Source of the DNA: Fidelibacterota bacterium
GTDB lineage: Bacteria > Fidelibacterota > UBA2242 > JAFGTP01
DNA: 5,513 bases
Assembly: GCA_021734005.1 (NCBI GenBank)
Contig: JAIPJV010000153.1
Location: 1-5,513, forward strand
Direction: 5' to 3'
Below are positions 1-5,513 of this stretch, piece after piece (the stretch's first letter is position 1; each line of letters opens with the position of its first letter). Below the pieces are notes generated by a model. That model was not told the DNA's origin, made no database searches, and worked only from the letters and a program-made list of their open reading frames with translations. Made by a program: the position numbers and the translations under genes.

Positions 1-1
1 G

Positions 2-109
2 TTATCTTTTAATACAAATGATTCCAATTTAAAAAAGATTGCTTTTGCAAATTGTGAAACATCTTTTCAAGAACTACGAATGTGGTTCAATATTAATAAC
101 TTGGGGTGA
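2..109 (+). CDS. Possible C-terminal end of a protein entering from the left (partial)
   Basis: Reading from base 2 gives 35 codons with no stop, ending at TGA 107-109; every other frame on both strands is broken in this stretch. The peptide is mixed polar and hydrophobic and ends in FNINNLG, which could be the tail of a soluble protein. I do not recognise the family. In DNA this AT-rich, an open run of 35 codons can arise by chance, so this is a weak call. The frame stops just inside the first hairpin of the cluster that follows. Extending the sequence to the left would settle it. Confidence 0.3.
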   Translation, partial: LSFNTNDSNLKKIAFANCETSFQELRMWFNINNLG

Positions 110-184
110 AACCCTGAGAAACTTCTCCACTCCATACCCGGCTTGTGCAATGCGCAAGCCGAAGAACCAGATTCCATTTATCTG
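103..184. other. Cluster of four short hairpins in the leader region
   Basis: Four small inverted repeats lie side by side: GGGT 104-107 with ACCC 111-114; GAGA 116-119 with TCTC 124-127; a strong 10-bp stem 139-148 with 152-161 (CGGCTTGTGC and GCGCAAGCCG, one G-T wobble, AAT loop); and CAGAT 168-172 with ATCTG 180-184. The third is the only one that is clearly more than chance. It has no T-run directly after it, so it is not a textbook intrinsic terminator, although TTTTT at 186-190 follows the fourth stem. It could be the 3' end structure of the upstream transcript, a structured leader of the membrane-protein gene at 286, or a degraded repeat. The rest of the stretch up to 285 is AT-rich, with no gene and no convincing promoter that I can see. 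Confidence 0.35.
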
Positions 185-285
185 ATTTTTACCCTTGAGA
201 TATTCCAGAAATGACTACAAAATTCAACTTATTTTTCTCAGTAATTATTTGTAAAATACCTTCATAATAATATTGAGGCCAGTTT

Positions 286-837
286 ATGGAAATGCTCCTG
301 AAAGCAATTAAAATGATCTTCAAAAAGAAGAACCTGGATGTTCTCATTTTTTTGATTGCCTGCCATCTGGGTGTTTTATTTGGTGCCTGGTGGTTTACAC
401 GGCCTCATTTCAATGCTCAGCCCTGTCGAAATTGCGGCCGAGCCAACACTCGACCCAAAGAAACCCTTTATCAATACAAAGTAGAACACGGCGTGCCTTA
501 TATGAAAGAGAAAAAAGTGTACTATTGCGATCGCCACTACAAAGATGCGCCCCGCATAGTCAAAGAACTTTCCCACGAATCCGATACAATTAAGAAAAGG
601 CTGCTTTTTTCTTCTGTTTTATCTACTGTGCTTTTATTTTTGGTGGTTTTTAGTGCCGCTGTTCTTGAAATCAATTTTAATTATCTACTAATCTTTCCCG
701 CTTTTTTGGGGTCTGTTTTCTGGATATTTGGGCCATCGTCAGATATTACTACATCTGGTTTGTTTGTGCTAATATTTTTAGCGCCTTTTGGTATTTACTG
801 GCTGTGGCTAAAAAATGCTACTCGCAGAATCTATTAG
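286..837 (+). CDS. Small membrane protein with a zinc-ribbon-like loop, family unknown
   Basis: This is a 183-residue protein that I do not recognise. The ATG at 286 is chosen because GAGG at 275-278 sits 7 bases before it and an in-frame TGA lies at 274-276; the second Met, codon 3, would be spaced too far from that site. A basic N-terminus (KKK 13-15) precedes a hydrophobic helix at about 18-38. A hydrophilic segment at 40-105 carries Cys47-x2-Cys50 (PCRNCG) and Cys81-x2-His84 (CDRH), a pattern that fits a one-zinc ribbon. Three more hydrophobic helices follow at about 106-128, 131-149 and 157-176, and the protein ends with a basic tail (RR 180-181). With four helices both ends would be cytoplasmic and the Cys loop external, but the loop is also Lys/Arg-rich, so the topology is uncertain. 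It stands alone on its strand and converges on the PLP-enzyme gene 30 bp away. That it is a real gene is fairly sure; its function is not known. Confidence 0.75.
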   Translation: MEMLLKAIKMIFKKKNLDVLIFLIACHLGVLFGAWWFTRPHFNAQPCRNCGRANTRPKETLYQYKVEHGVPYMKEKKVYYCDRHYKDAPRIVKELSHESDTIKKRLLFSSVLSTVLLFLVVFSAAVLEINFNYLLIFPAFLGSVFWIFGPSSDITTSGLFVLIFLAPFGIYWLWLKNATRRIY

Positions 838-867
838 ACTCTCAAAAGTAAAACGCTCTAAATCGTA

Positions 868-2589
868 TCACTCCTTCAAATTGCATACATAAAAGATACA
901 GACCTCTTCAACCTCTTTGTCAAAAGTAATAAATTCTTCGGGTTCCTCCAGATTGTCAGCAATTGAATGGGCTTGATTCAGTATTTTTCCAAAATCAGGT
1001 TCAGGATCAGGATTATTCAGTTGCTTTCTGAAAGTATCATTATTAGCCAAAATTTCATCTAAATTCTGATCCCTGAGCTCCGTTGAATCGCTATCTTTTT
1101 GATTGCTCCACTCGCCATTTTTGATATTAAATTCATAAAAAGGCAAAAACTTCGAACCATTATCAATAATAAACTTGATTGCCTGAACAATATAGTCGAA
1201 TTCTTTTTCAGAAAGAGTATAGTGCATATTGAGGCGAACCCAGCCGGGTTTGATACCGCTGTAGCCCCGGGACTGGAGTATATGGAGATATTTTTCCGAT
1301 AATTCTTCATCAATATCTAGCAGGCGATGACCATAGGGCCCGGCGCAAAGGCACCCCGCTCTGGTCTGGATCCCAAATAGATCATTCAACAGGCGGGTAA
1401 CGAATTTGGGATGCAGCCATCTATCTTTGTGCTTAATGTTAAAGGGAATAATATTGATTTTTTTGTCCGGGTTTTGCGGGCCATATAGCAGCATCTGATC
1501 ATTATCCTGAAAGGCTTTCTGGAATTTTTCCAGGTAGTATTTTTCTATCATTTCAATATTTTCAATACCGACCCGGTCTTTGAGTTCAAAAGCCAATGCT
1601 GCTTTGATATCCTGTAAAATTCCGGGCGTTCCCGGTTTTTCACGCTCCTCAATATTTTTGGTAAACACCTCTTTTTTGAAATTGACAAACATCACCGTAC
1701 CGCCGGCTGAAACAGTTGGAGGAAGTTCTTTGTGATAGATCCTTTCATTGAAGATTAAAAGTCCGGAACTACCAGGGCCGCCTAAAAATTTGTGGGGCGA
1801 GAGAAAAATTGCGTCAAAATAGGCTTCGTCATCCTTATTCATATTGATTTCAACATAGGGGGCACAGGCGGCAAAATCAAAACAGGCAATAGTATTATGC
1901 CTATGAAGAGTGCGGGCAACTTCATAAACTGGAGTCCGAATACCGGTTACATTGGAAGCTGCTGAAAATGATCCAATCTTATCCCGGTCTTTATATTTTT
2001 CATCAGCAATCATTTCCTCCAGAGCCTCTAAATCGAGATATCCATTGGATTCCATTGGAACCTCCACAACATCACAGACCGTATGCCGCCACATAATTTC
2101 GTTGGAATGGTGTTCATAAGGACTTACAAAAACTACTGGTTGGTGGGCCTTAATGTAATCACGAAGTTTTTCGGCTTCCTCAGGGTCTTCGCACTGGTCG
2201 ATAAAATCCATCATTCGATTTTGAGTCGATGGCGACCAGTAAACACCTAGAATTTGCTGAAGCCGGGTAATTCCGCCAGTCGCTCCTGTACCAGAAAAAA
2301 TAATCCGGCCGTGCTCGCCAGCATTGACCAATTCTTTTATTTTTACTTCAGCTTTATGCAATCTTTCAGTCATTGTTTTTCCGGTAAAATCATCTTCCGT
2401 ATGGGTATTGGCATAGAATTGCATAAGATATTTTAAATAATCTTCGATAAAATCAACTGACCGGCCACTGGCTGTATAATCGGAATAGATCAAAGGTCGT
2501 TTCCCATAGGGTGTCTTTATTCTTTTGTTCCTGCCGATAATACTGTTCCTGAGCCAGCTCAGTTCACTGATTTTGTATTTAATGTCCAC
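868..2589 (-). CDS. Cysteine desulfurase-like PLP enzyme (aminotransferase class V)
   Basis: This is a fold-type I PLP enzyme of 573 residues, closest by motif to the SufS/CsdA group, which moves sulfur from cysteine to an enzyme cysteine persulfide. Visible landmarks are TGATGG 101-106 (phosphate loop), EHHSN 159-163 (His160 would stack on PLP), SNVTG 212-216, FDFAACAPY 237-245 with Asp238 for the pyridine nitrogen, SPHKF 264-268 with Lys267 as Schiff-base lysine, GTPGI 320-324, and RAGCLCAGP 410-418, where Cys415 aligns with the catalytic Cys of SufS. Arg452 (WVRLNMHYT) fits the substrate carboxylate site. Differences from SufS are Ala241 where a PLP-contacting Gln is usual, an extra Cys413, and an added acidic tail (about 483-573) ending CIFYVC. 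Typical SufS proteins are near 400-420 residues. The start is GTG, supported by GAGGGG 8 bases upstream and an in-frame stop at 2602-2604. No SufE/SufU, scaffold or tRNA-thiolation partner is visible, so the sulfur acceptor is unknown. The superfamily is sure; desulfurase activity is inferred, and a related lyase or aminotransferase remains possible. Confidence 0.9.
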   Translation of the reverse strand: MDIKYKISELSWLRNSIIGRNKRIKTPYGKRPLIYSDYTASGRSVDFIEDYLKYLMQFYANTHTEDDFTGKTMTERLHKAEVKIKELVNAGEHGRIIFSGTGATGGITRLQQILGVYWSPSTQNRMMDFIDQCEDPEEAEKLRDYIKAHQPVVFVSPYEHHSNEIMWRHTVCDVVEVPMESNGYLDLEALEEMIADEKYKDRDKIGSFSAASNVTGIRTPVYEVARTLHRHNTIACFDFAACAPYVEINMNKDDEAYFDAIFLSPHKFLGGPGSSGLLIFNERIYHKELPPTVSAGGTVMFVNFKKEVFTKNIEEREKPGTPGILQDIKAALAFELKDRVGIENIEMIEKYYLEKFQKAFQDNDQMLLYGPQNPDKKINIIPFNIKHKDRWLHPKFVTRLLNDLFGIQTRAGCLCAGPYGHRLLDIDEELSEKYLHILQSRGYSGIKPGWVRLNMHYTLSEKEFDYIVQAIKFIIDNGSKFLPFYEFNIKNGEWSNQKDSDSTELRDQNLDEILANNDTFRKQLNNPDPEPDFGKILNQAHSIADNLEEPEEFITFDKEVEEVCIFYVCNLKE

Positions 2590-2597
2590 TGTTGCGT

Positions 2598-2603
2598 CCC
2601 CTC
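2598..2603 (-). promoter_or_regulatory. Ribosome binding site that fixes a GTG start
   Basis: On the - strand this reads GAGGGG, with 8 bases before GTG at 2589-2587. An in-frame TGA overlaps its upstream edge (2602-2604) and the next in-frame Met is codon 56, inside conserved sequence, so GTG is the only reasonable start for the PLP-enzyme gene. An ATG at 2605-2603 overlaps the site but is out of frame and opens only 8 codons. Confidence 0.8.
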
Positions 2604-2631
2604 ATTTAATTGTTTAAGAAGTGTAGAAAAA

Positions 2632-2661
2632 ATATTAAATTCCCAAAGATTCAATATTCAA
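2632..2661 (-). promoter_or_regulatory. Candidate sigma70-type promoter for the PLP-enzyme gene
   Basis: On the - strand, TTGAAT (2661-2656) is followed after 18 bases by TAATAT (2637-2632), about 43 bases before the GTG start. A second TTGAAT lies at 2654-2649. The match is moderate and the region is AT-rich, so chance is a real alternative. The location between two divergent genes is the main support. Confidence 0.35.
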
Positions 2662-2669
2662 AATATAAT
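2640..2669 (+). promoter_or_regulatory. Candidate sigma70-type promoter for thyX
   Basis: There is a perfect TATAAT at 2664-2669 with a poor -35 (TTCCCA 2640-2645, 18-base spacer). This would give a leader of roughly 40-45 bases before the ATG at 2720. It overlaps the candidate promoter facing the other way, so the two could not both be bound at once. If the host uses a non-standard -10 consensus, this reading would change. Confidence 0.4.
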
Positions 2670-2678
2670 TAATTTGGG
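2642..2678. repeat. Spaced inverted repeat CCCAAA / TTTGGG in the divergent region
   Basis: CCCAAA at 2642-2647 is the exact reverse complement of TTTGGG at 2673-2678, 25 bases apart, bracketing the -10 of the rightward promoter candidate and the -35 elements of the leftward one. It also encloses a 7-base tandem repeat (ATTCAAT, then ATTCAAA, 2649-2662). This is where an operator would be expected, but 6-bp arms alone are weak evidence. Confidence 0.25.
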
Positions 2679-2706
2679 TATTGAAAAAAAATACTTTTTC
2701 GATAAG

Positions 2707-2713
2707 AAAGGAG
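2707..2713 (+). promoter_or_regulatory. Ribosome binding site that sets the thyX start
   Basis: AAAGGAG is followed by 6 bases and then ATG at 2720. An in-frame TTG at 2681 would add 13 residues (rich in Lys, with no family similarity) but has no ribosome binding site and would place the AAAGGAG inside the coding region. The ATG at 2720 is therefore preferred. Confidence 0.85.
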
Positions 2714-2719
2714 AAATAC

Positions 2720-3562
2720 ATGGCACATGATCGAGTAACAGAGGCGGAGAATATTCTTGACCAAGAATATAAAGTACTCGACAAAGGCTTTGTCCGGCTG
2801 GTCGATTACATGGGTGGTGACGCCCGCATTGTTCAGGCCGCCCGCGTAAGCTATGGCAAAGGCACAAAGACCAAACGCCAGGATAGAGGTCTTATTAATT
2901 ATTTAATGCGCAACCAGCATACATCACCTTTTGAACAGGTTATTCTCACTTTTCATTGCAAAATGCCTCTTTTTGTGGCTCGCCAATGGGTTCGCCATCG
3001 TACGGCCCGTTTAAATGAAATTTCCGGCCGCTATTCAGTTATGGAAAACGAATTCTACGTCCCCGATACCGAACAGATCCGCTATCAAAGCGAAGATAAC
3101 AAACAGGGCCGGAATCAGGATCAGGAAGTTCCGGCTGAATTGCAACAAAAAGTGCTCGACATTATTACTTCCGGACATAAACAGGCCTATGATCAATACA
3201 ATCAGATGCTGGATAAAAATATTGCCCGGGAATTATCCCGCATAAATCTGCCTCTTTCCCTCTATACTCAATGGTACTGGCAAATCGACCTCCACAATCT
3301 ATTCCATTTTTTAAAACTCAGAATGGACGCTCATGCTCAATGGGAAATTCGCCAATACGCCAAAACAATGGGAGAGATGACCTCCAAAGTTGCACCTATG
3401 GCTTATGATGCTTTTGAAACTCACATACTGAATTCTGTCACTTTTTCTGGAATTGAAATGAAAGCTCTGGCCAGCCTTTTAAAAGGCGAGGAATATTCAC
3501 TCAATCCTACAGCTCAGGCCGATTTCGAGAGAAAAATTGAACAGGTTAAAAACAGCAGTTAA
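2720..3562 (+). CDS. thyX: Flavin-dependent thymidylate synthase ThyX
   Basis: This cytosolic enzyme methylates dUMP to dTMP using methylenetetrahydrofolate, with FAD and NAD(P)H as reductant, and stands in for ThyA. Numbered from the ATG at 2720 it is 280 residues. The family signature RHR-x7-S is present as Arg92-His93-Arg94 to Ser102, within RTARLNEISGRYS 94-106. Other ThyX landmarks are GGDARIVQAARVSYG 32-46, HTSPFE 67-72, FVARQW 85-90, REL...NLP at 170-178, FLKLRMDAHAQWEIR 197-211 (dUMP/FAD contacts around Arg201 and His205) and a conserved helix after it. The length is above the 220 residues of the Thermotoga enzyme, partly from a charged insertion near 122-140 and a C-terminal extension past about 235, both seen in longer family members. 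No residue of the signature is missing, so the enzyme should be active. It is transcribed away from the PLP-enzyme gene, with its own candidate promoter. No folate or dihydrofolate reductase gene is in view. Confidence 0.97.
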   Translation: MAHDRVTEAENILDQEYKVLDKGFVRLVDYMGGDARIVQAARVSYGKGTKTKRQDRGLINYLMRNQHTSPFEQVILTFHCKMPLFVARQWVRHRTARLNEISGRYSVMENEFYVPDTEQIRYQSEDNKQGRNQDQEVPAELQQKVLDIITSGHKQAYDQYNQMLDKNIARELSRINLPLSLYTQWYWQIDLHNLFHFLKLRMDAHAQWEIRQYAKTMGEMTSKVAPMAYDAFETHILNSVTFSGIEMKALASLLKGEEYSLNPTAQADFERKIEQVKNSS

Positions 3563-3597
3563 ACGGCCTTCATAAGGAGACCTGAGCAAATTATCTT

Positions 3598-3627
3598 TTG
3601 GATTTCCCTGATTTAAAAGTTTAATTA
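3598..3627 (+). promoter_or_regulatory. Weak candidate promoter for the amidohydrolase gene
   Basis: TTGGAT (3598-3603), an 18-base spacer and TAATTA (3622-3627) lie in the 110-bp gap after thyX. Neither box is strong. The gap is long enough for an independent promoter, but read-through from thyX is equally possible because no clear terminator separates the genes. Confidence 0.2.
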
Positions 3628-3672
3628 TACGACAGCTTTTTTGAACTATTAAGACAAAAGAGATAAAAGCAT

Positions 3673-4881
3673 ATGACACATAGTAATATAAAAATTTTCA
3701 GAGCCCGCTGGCTTTTACCAATTGACAAACCGCCTATTGAAGATGGTGATATTGTCATTGATATCGAGAAAAACAAAATTGTTGACCTGGGAACCCACAA
3801 ACAGATCCGGGAGAAATATTCTCAGAAGCTGGTAAAAGACTTTGGCAATTCCATAATATTTCCCGGATTCATCAATGCTCATCTTCATCTGGAGGAACCT
3901 GTTTTAAAAGACCGCCCTGATAATTATCTCGAACATTTGCGTTCCATGCCTGATGTGACCAATCAACCCGAAGAGGAAATCAAAAACCAGGTTAAGGAAA
4001 ATATCAAAGAAGCCCAGAGCCATGGCACAGTAGCTTTTGCCAATTTTGCCAAAACTGGAATCTGCGGCGAAGATATCATCAAGAATGATTTTTTCTGCCG
4101 TGTTTTTATGGAAGTATCCGGCTTCAATAGAATTAATGCCAATGATATTTTTCGCAAATACAGCCGTATCATTGACAGTCACAACATGACTGGCAATCTT
4201 ACTTATCATTACGCCTTTTCAAATTTATGGTCAACTTCCCCCGAATTGTTACGAATGATCAGCTCTAATGAATTGCATACGGTTTTACATTTTGGTCTGT
4301 TAGAAGAAGAACGCGACTTTTTTCTGAATGGCAAGGGGGCCCTCAAGCAATTTCTGTTATCTCGCAGAGATTTTGATTATTCATGGGAAGTTCCCGGCCT
4401 GCCGCCAATAAAATATTTTTTACAGAACAGCTTCAATACCAAACACAACATTCTGACTCATGCCTGCGAGATCACAGAAGAAGATGTTAAATTGATGCAA
4501 AAATACGATACCAAGATCAATATTTGCGTCTGCCCGCGCAGCGATCAGAATTTTAATCTCAGGAAAGTCCCAGTTAAGATGCTGCAAAATAATGGCGTTA
4601 ATGTTTGTCTGGGAACTGAAGGCAAATATATGGTTGATGACCTGGACATTCGCAAAGACATACGCAAGCTGGTCACAGATTTTGGTCTCTCAGCAGAAGC
4701 CGCTATTAAAATCGCCACCTTGAATGGTGCTTATGCGATTGGTTTTCATCGTGAAGTGGGTAGCCTCTCACCGCAAAAGACTTCGCGCTGCTATATCATG
4801 GATTTTGAAGAGGGCTTCAGCGATCCCTATGATGCTGTTGCTCTTTCCGACAAATCTATAGAATTATTGACAAATAGATAA
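3673..4881 (+). CDS. Metal-dependent amidohydrolase, deaminase/chlorohydrolase type, with altered active site
   Basis: This 402-residue protein belongs to the amidohydrolase superfamily, in the branch holding S-adenosylhomocysteine deaminase, aminofutalosine deaminase-like and TrzN/Atz enzymes. The N-terminal beta-sandwich segment (1-62) leads into PGFINAHLHLE 64-74 with metal ligands His70 and His72. His206 (LHFGLLEEE) and His263 (LTHACE) match the next two histidines, and LGTEGKYMVDDLDI 313-326 aligns with the family LGTDxxxSNxDLDM motif. The barrel closes with IATLNGAYAIG 347-357, and a second sandwich strand follows. Two usual catalytic residues differ by eye: the metal-activating Asp is Glu316, and the Glu three residues after the third His is Leu209. 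Activity may be changed, weak or absent, so I give no substrate. The start is ATG 3673, because an in-frame TAA lies at 3664-3666; the ribosome site (AAGAGAT, 3658-3664) is poor. It is co-oriented with thyX 110 bp upstream and ends 3 bp from a convergent amidohydrolase gene. The superfamily is certain; the reaction is open. Confidence 0.9.
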   Translation: MTHSNIKIFRARWLLPIDKPPIEDGDIVIDIEKNKIVDLGTHKQIREKYSQKLVKDFGNSIIFPGFINAHLHLEEPVLKDRPDNYLEHLRSMPDVTNQPEEEIKNQVKENIKEAQSHGTVAFANFAKTGICGEDIIKNDFFCRVFMEVSGFNRINANDIFRKYSRIIDSHNMTGNLTYHYAFSNLWSTSPELLRMISSNELHTVLHFGLLEEERDFFLNGKGALKQFLLSRRDFDYSWEVPGLPPIKYFLQNSFNTKHNILTHACEITEEDVKLMQKYDTKINICVCPRSDQNFNLRKVPVKMLQNNGVNVCLGTEGKYMVDDLDIRKDIRKLVTDFGLSAEAAIKIATLNGAYAIGFHREVGSLSPQKTSRCYIMDFEEGFSDPYDAVALSDKSIELLTNR

Positions 4882-4884
4882 AAA

Positions 4885-5513
4885 TCAGGCTCGCAATATT
4901 CTGCCAGGCAAAGTGCCTGTATGCTCGCCTTTAACAACTACAGGTTTTCCATTAACAATTACATATTCTATTCCAGCCGGATACTGATGAGGTTCACTAA
5001 AAGCAGCCCGGTCAATAACAGTATCTGGATCAAATATAGTAATATCAGCAAAATAGCCTTTTTTGAGAATGCCCCGGCGGTTAAGCCCCAATTTACGAGC
5101 TGCTTGAGATGTCATTTTTTTAATGGCTATCGGCCAATCGAATAATTTCTCTTCCCGGCAATATTTACCAAGAACTCTAGGGAAAGAGCCATAATAACGG
5201 GGATGGGGAACACCATTACTCAATTTTCCATAAGGCGCAACTGCCGAACCATCAGAACCAATTACAACGAGAGGGTCTTTGAGAACTTTCTTCAGATTAT
5301 TTTCCTCCATGGCAAACCCGATTATATTAACTCTATTTCGTTCTTCCTGAAGCAGTTCAAAAATAAAATCGCAGGGCTCCTGACCGGTCTCTGCAATACA
5401 GTCTGAGATATATTTCCCTTCCCAGCGCTTATTTTCATCGGTTTGACAGGAACTGATCATTATATGATCCCAGCCACCGATGAGCTGGCCTCTTTGGCGA
5501 CAATACTTCCCAA
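4885..5513 (-). CDS. N-acyl-D-amino-acid deacylase (D-aminoacylase), C-terminal part
   Basis: This is the last 208 residues of a zinc amidohydrolase that removes the N-acyl group from D-amino acids. Full-length members are usually near 480-540 residues, so more than half of the gene lies to the right of the window. An internal ATG at 5460-5458 is not the start: the frame stays open to the edge, and the residues before it (GGWDHIMISS) match the family WD-x-hydrophobic-ISS segment. Later landmarks, numbered from the first complete codon at the edge, are VIGSDGSAVAP 82-92 with Asp87 as the likely metal/catalytic aspartate, PHPRYYGSFPRVLGKY 102-117, KKMTSQAARKLGL 131-143, RGILKKGYFADITIFDP 146-162, and the closing VNGKPVV and GTLPGRILRA, which carry the terminal beta-sandwich strands and the GR motif. 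The metal-binding HxD of the N-terminal half is not visible. The family acts in D-amino-acid or peptidoglycan-derived peptide salvage; substrate choice (D-Glu, D-Asp or broad) cannot be read here. The gene is convergent with the other amidohydrolase, and its promoter is outside the window. Confidence 0.93.
   Translation of the reverse strand, partial: GKYCRQRGQLIGGWDHIMISSCQTDENKRWEGKYISDCIAETGQEPCDFIFELLQEERNRVNIIGFAMEENNLKKVLKDPLVVIGSDGSAVAPYGKLSNGVPHPRYYGSFPRVLGKYCREEKLFDWPIAIKKMTSQAARKLGLNRRGILKKGYFADITIFDPDTVIDRAAFSEPHQYPAGIEYVIVNGKPVVVKGEHTGTLPGRILRA

Noticed and set aside
103..190. Possible TPP riboswitch: GGGGTG, CTGAGA, TACCC and GAACC occur in the order of the thi-box
   Set aside because: The P3 arm is absent, CTGAGA and TACCC are too far apart, the conserved CTGATCTGG and the 3' GCG-AGGGA segment are missing, and the downstream gene has no link to thiamine. 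Chance word matches are more likely.
2681..2719. Upstream TTG start that would lengthen ThyX by 13 residues
   Set aside because: It has no ribosome binding site, its Lys-rich sequence has no family match, and a strong AAAGGAG serves the ATG at 2720.
3542..3584. CAGGT (3542-3546) and ACCTG (3580-3584) enclosing CCTT-CAT-AAGG, as a terminator of thyX
   Set aside because: The stems are only 4-5 bp, the outer one begins inside the coding region, and no T-run follows directly (the nearest is TCTTTT at 3594-3599).
3904..4209. Open frame of about 100 codons antisense to the amidohydrolase gene
   Set aside because: It lies wholly inside a well-supported gene, has no ribosome binding site evidence or recognisable motif, and looks like a shadow of the coding strand.
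4905..4919. Hairpin CAGGCA-AAG-TGCCTG just past the end of the + strand amidohydrolase
   Set aside because: It lies within the coding C-terminus of the D-aminoacylase (TGTLPGR region), where codons explain the sequence, and no T-run follows it on +. On the - strand the TTTTT comes about 20 bases later, too far for an intrinsic terminator.
5458..5460. ATG as the start of the D-aminoacylase gene
   Set aside because: The frame continues to the window edge with family-conserved residues before it, so it is an internal Met of a longer protein.

Overview
The window looks like ordinary chromosomal DNA from an AT-rich bacterium (about 40% G+C by eye). Bacterial origin is supported by Shine-Dalgarno sites at sensible spacing (GAGG, GAGGGG, AAAGGAG), a GTG start on one gene, and bacterial enzyme families throughout. 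Use of the flavin-dependent thymidylate synthase ThyX is common in anaerobes, thermophiles and many candidate phyla, but nothing here fixes the phylum. I see no phage, transposase, CRISPR, tRNA or rRNA signal.

Layout from left to right: (a) 2-109, a short open frame on + that may be the tail of a gene entering from the left; (b) 103-184, a run of small hairpins in an otherwise non-coding leader; (c) 286-837 on +, a 183-residue membrane protein with a small zinc-ribbon-like CxxC/CxxH loop, family not recognised; (d) 868-2589 on -, a 573-residue PLP enzyme of the cysteine desulfurase (aminotransferase class V, SufS-like) group with an acidic C-terminal tail; (e) 2590-2719, a divergent control region with candidate promoters facing both ways; (f) 2720-3562 on +, thyX; (g) 3673-4881 on +, a 402-residue metal-dependent amidohydrolase of the deaminase/chlorohydrolase type with altered catalytic positions; (h) 4885-5513 on -, the C-terminal 208 residues of an N-acyl-D-amino-acid deacylase (D-aminoacylase), running off the right edge.

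The genes do not form one obvious pathway. thyX supplies dTMP. The desulfurase-like enzyme probably mobilises sulfur from cysteine or a related substrate, but no Suf/Isc partner is visible. The two amidohydrolase-superfamily genes meet tail to tail with 3 bp between them and belong to different subfamilies. The arrangement of convergent and divergent single genes argues against one large operon; only thyX and the downstream amidohydrolase are co-oriented, and they are 110 bp apart.

I did not find a convincing new biological system. The points most worth following are the substituted active-site positions in the amidohydrolase, the unusual desulfurase (extra Cys in the catalytic loop, Ala in place of a usual PLP-contacting Gln, long tail ending in a Cys pair), the uncharacterised zinc-ribbon membrane protein, and the hairpin cluster upstream of it.
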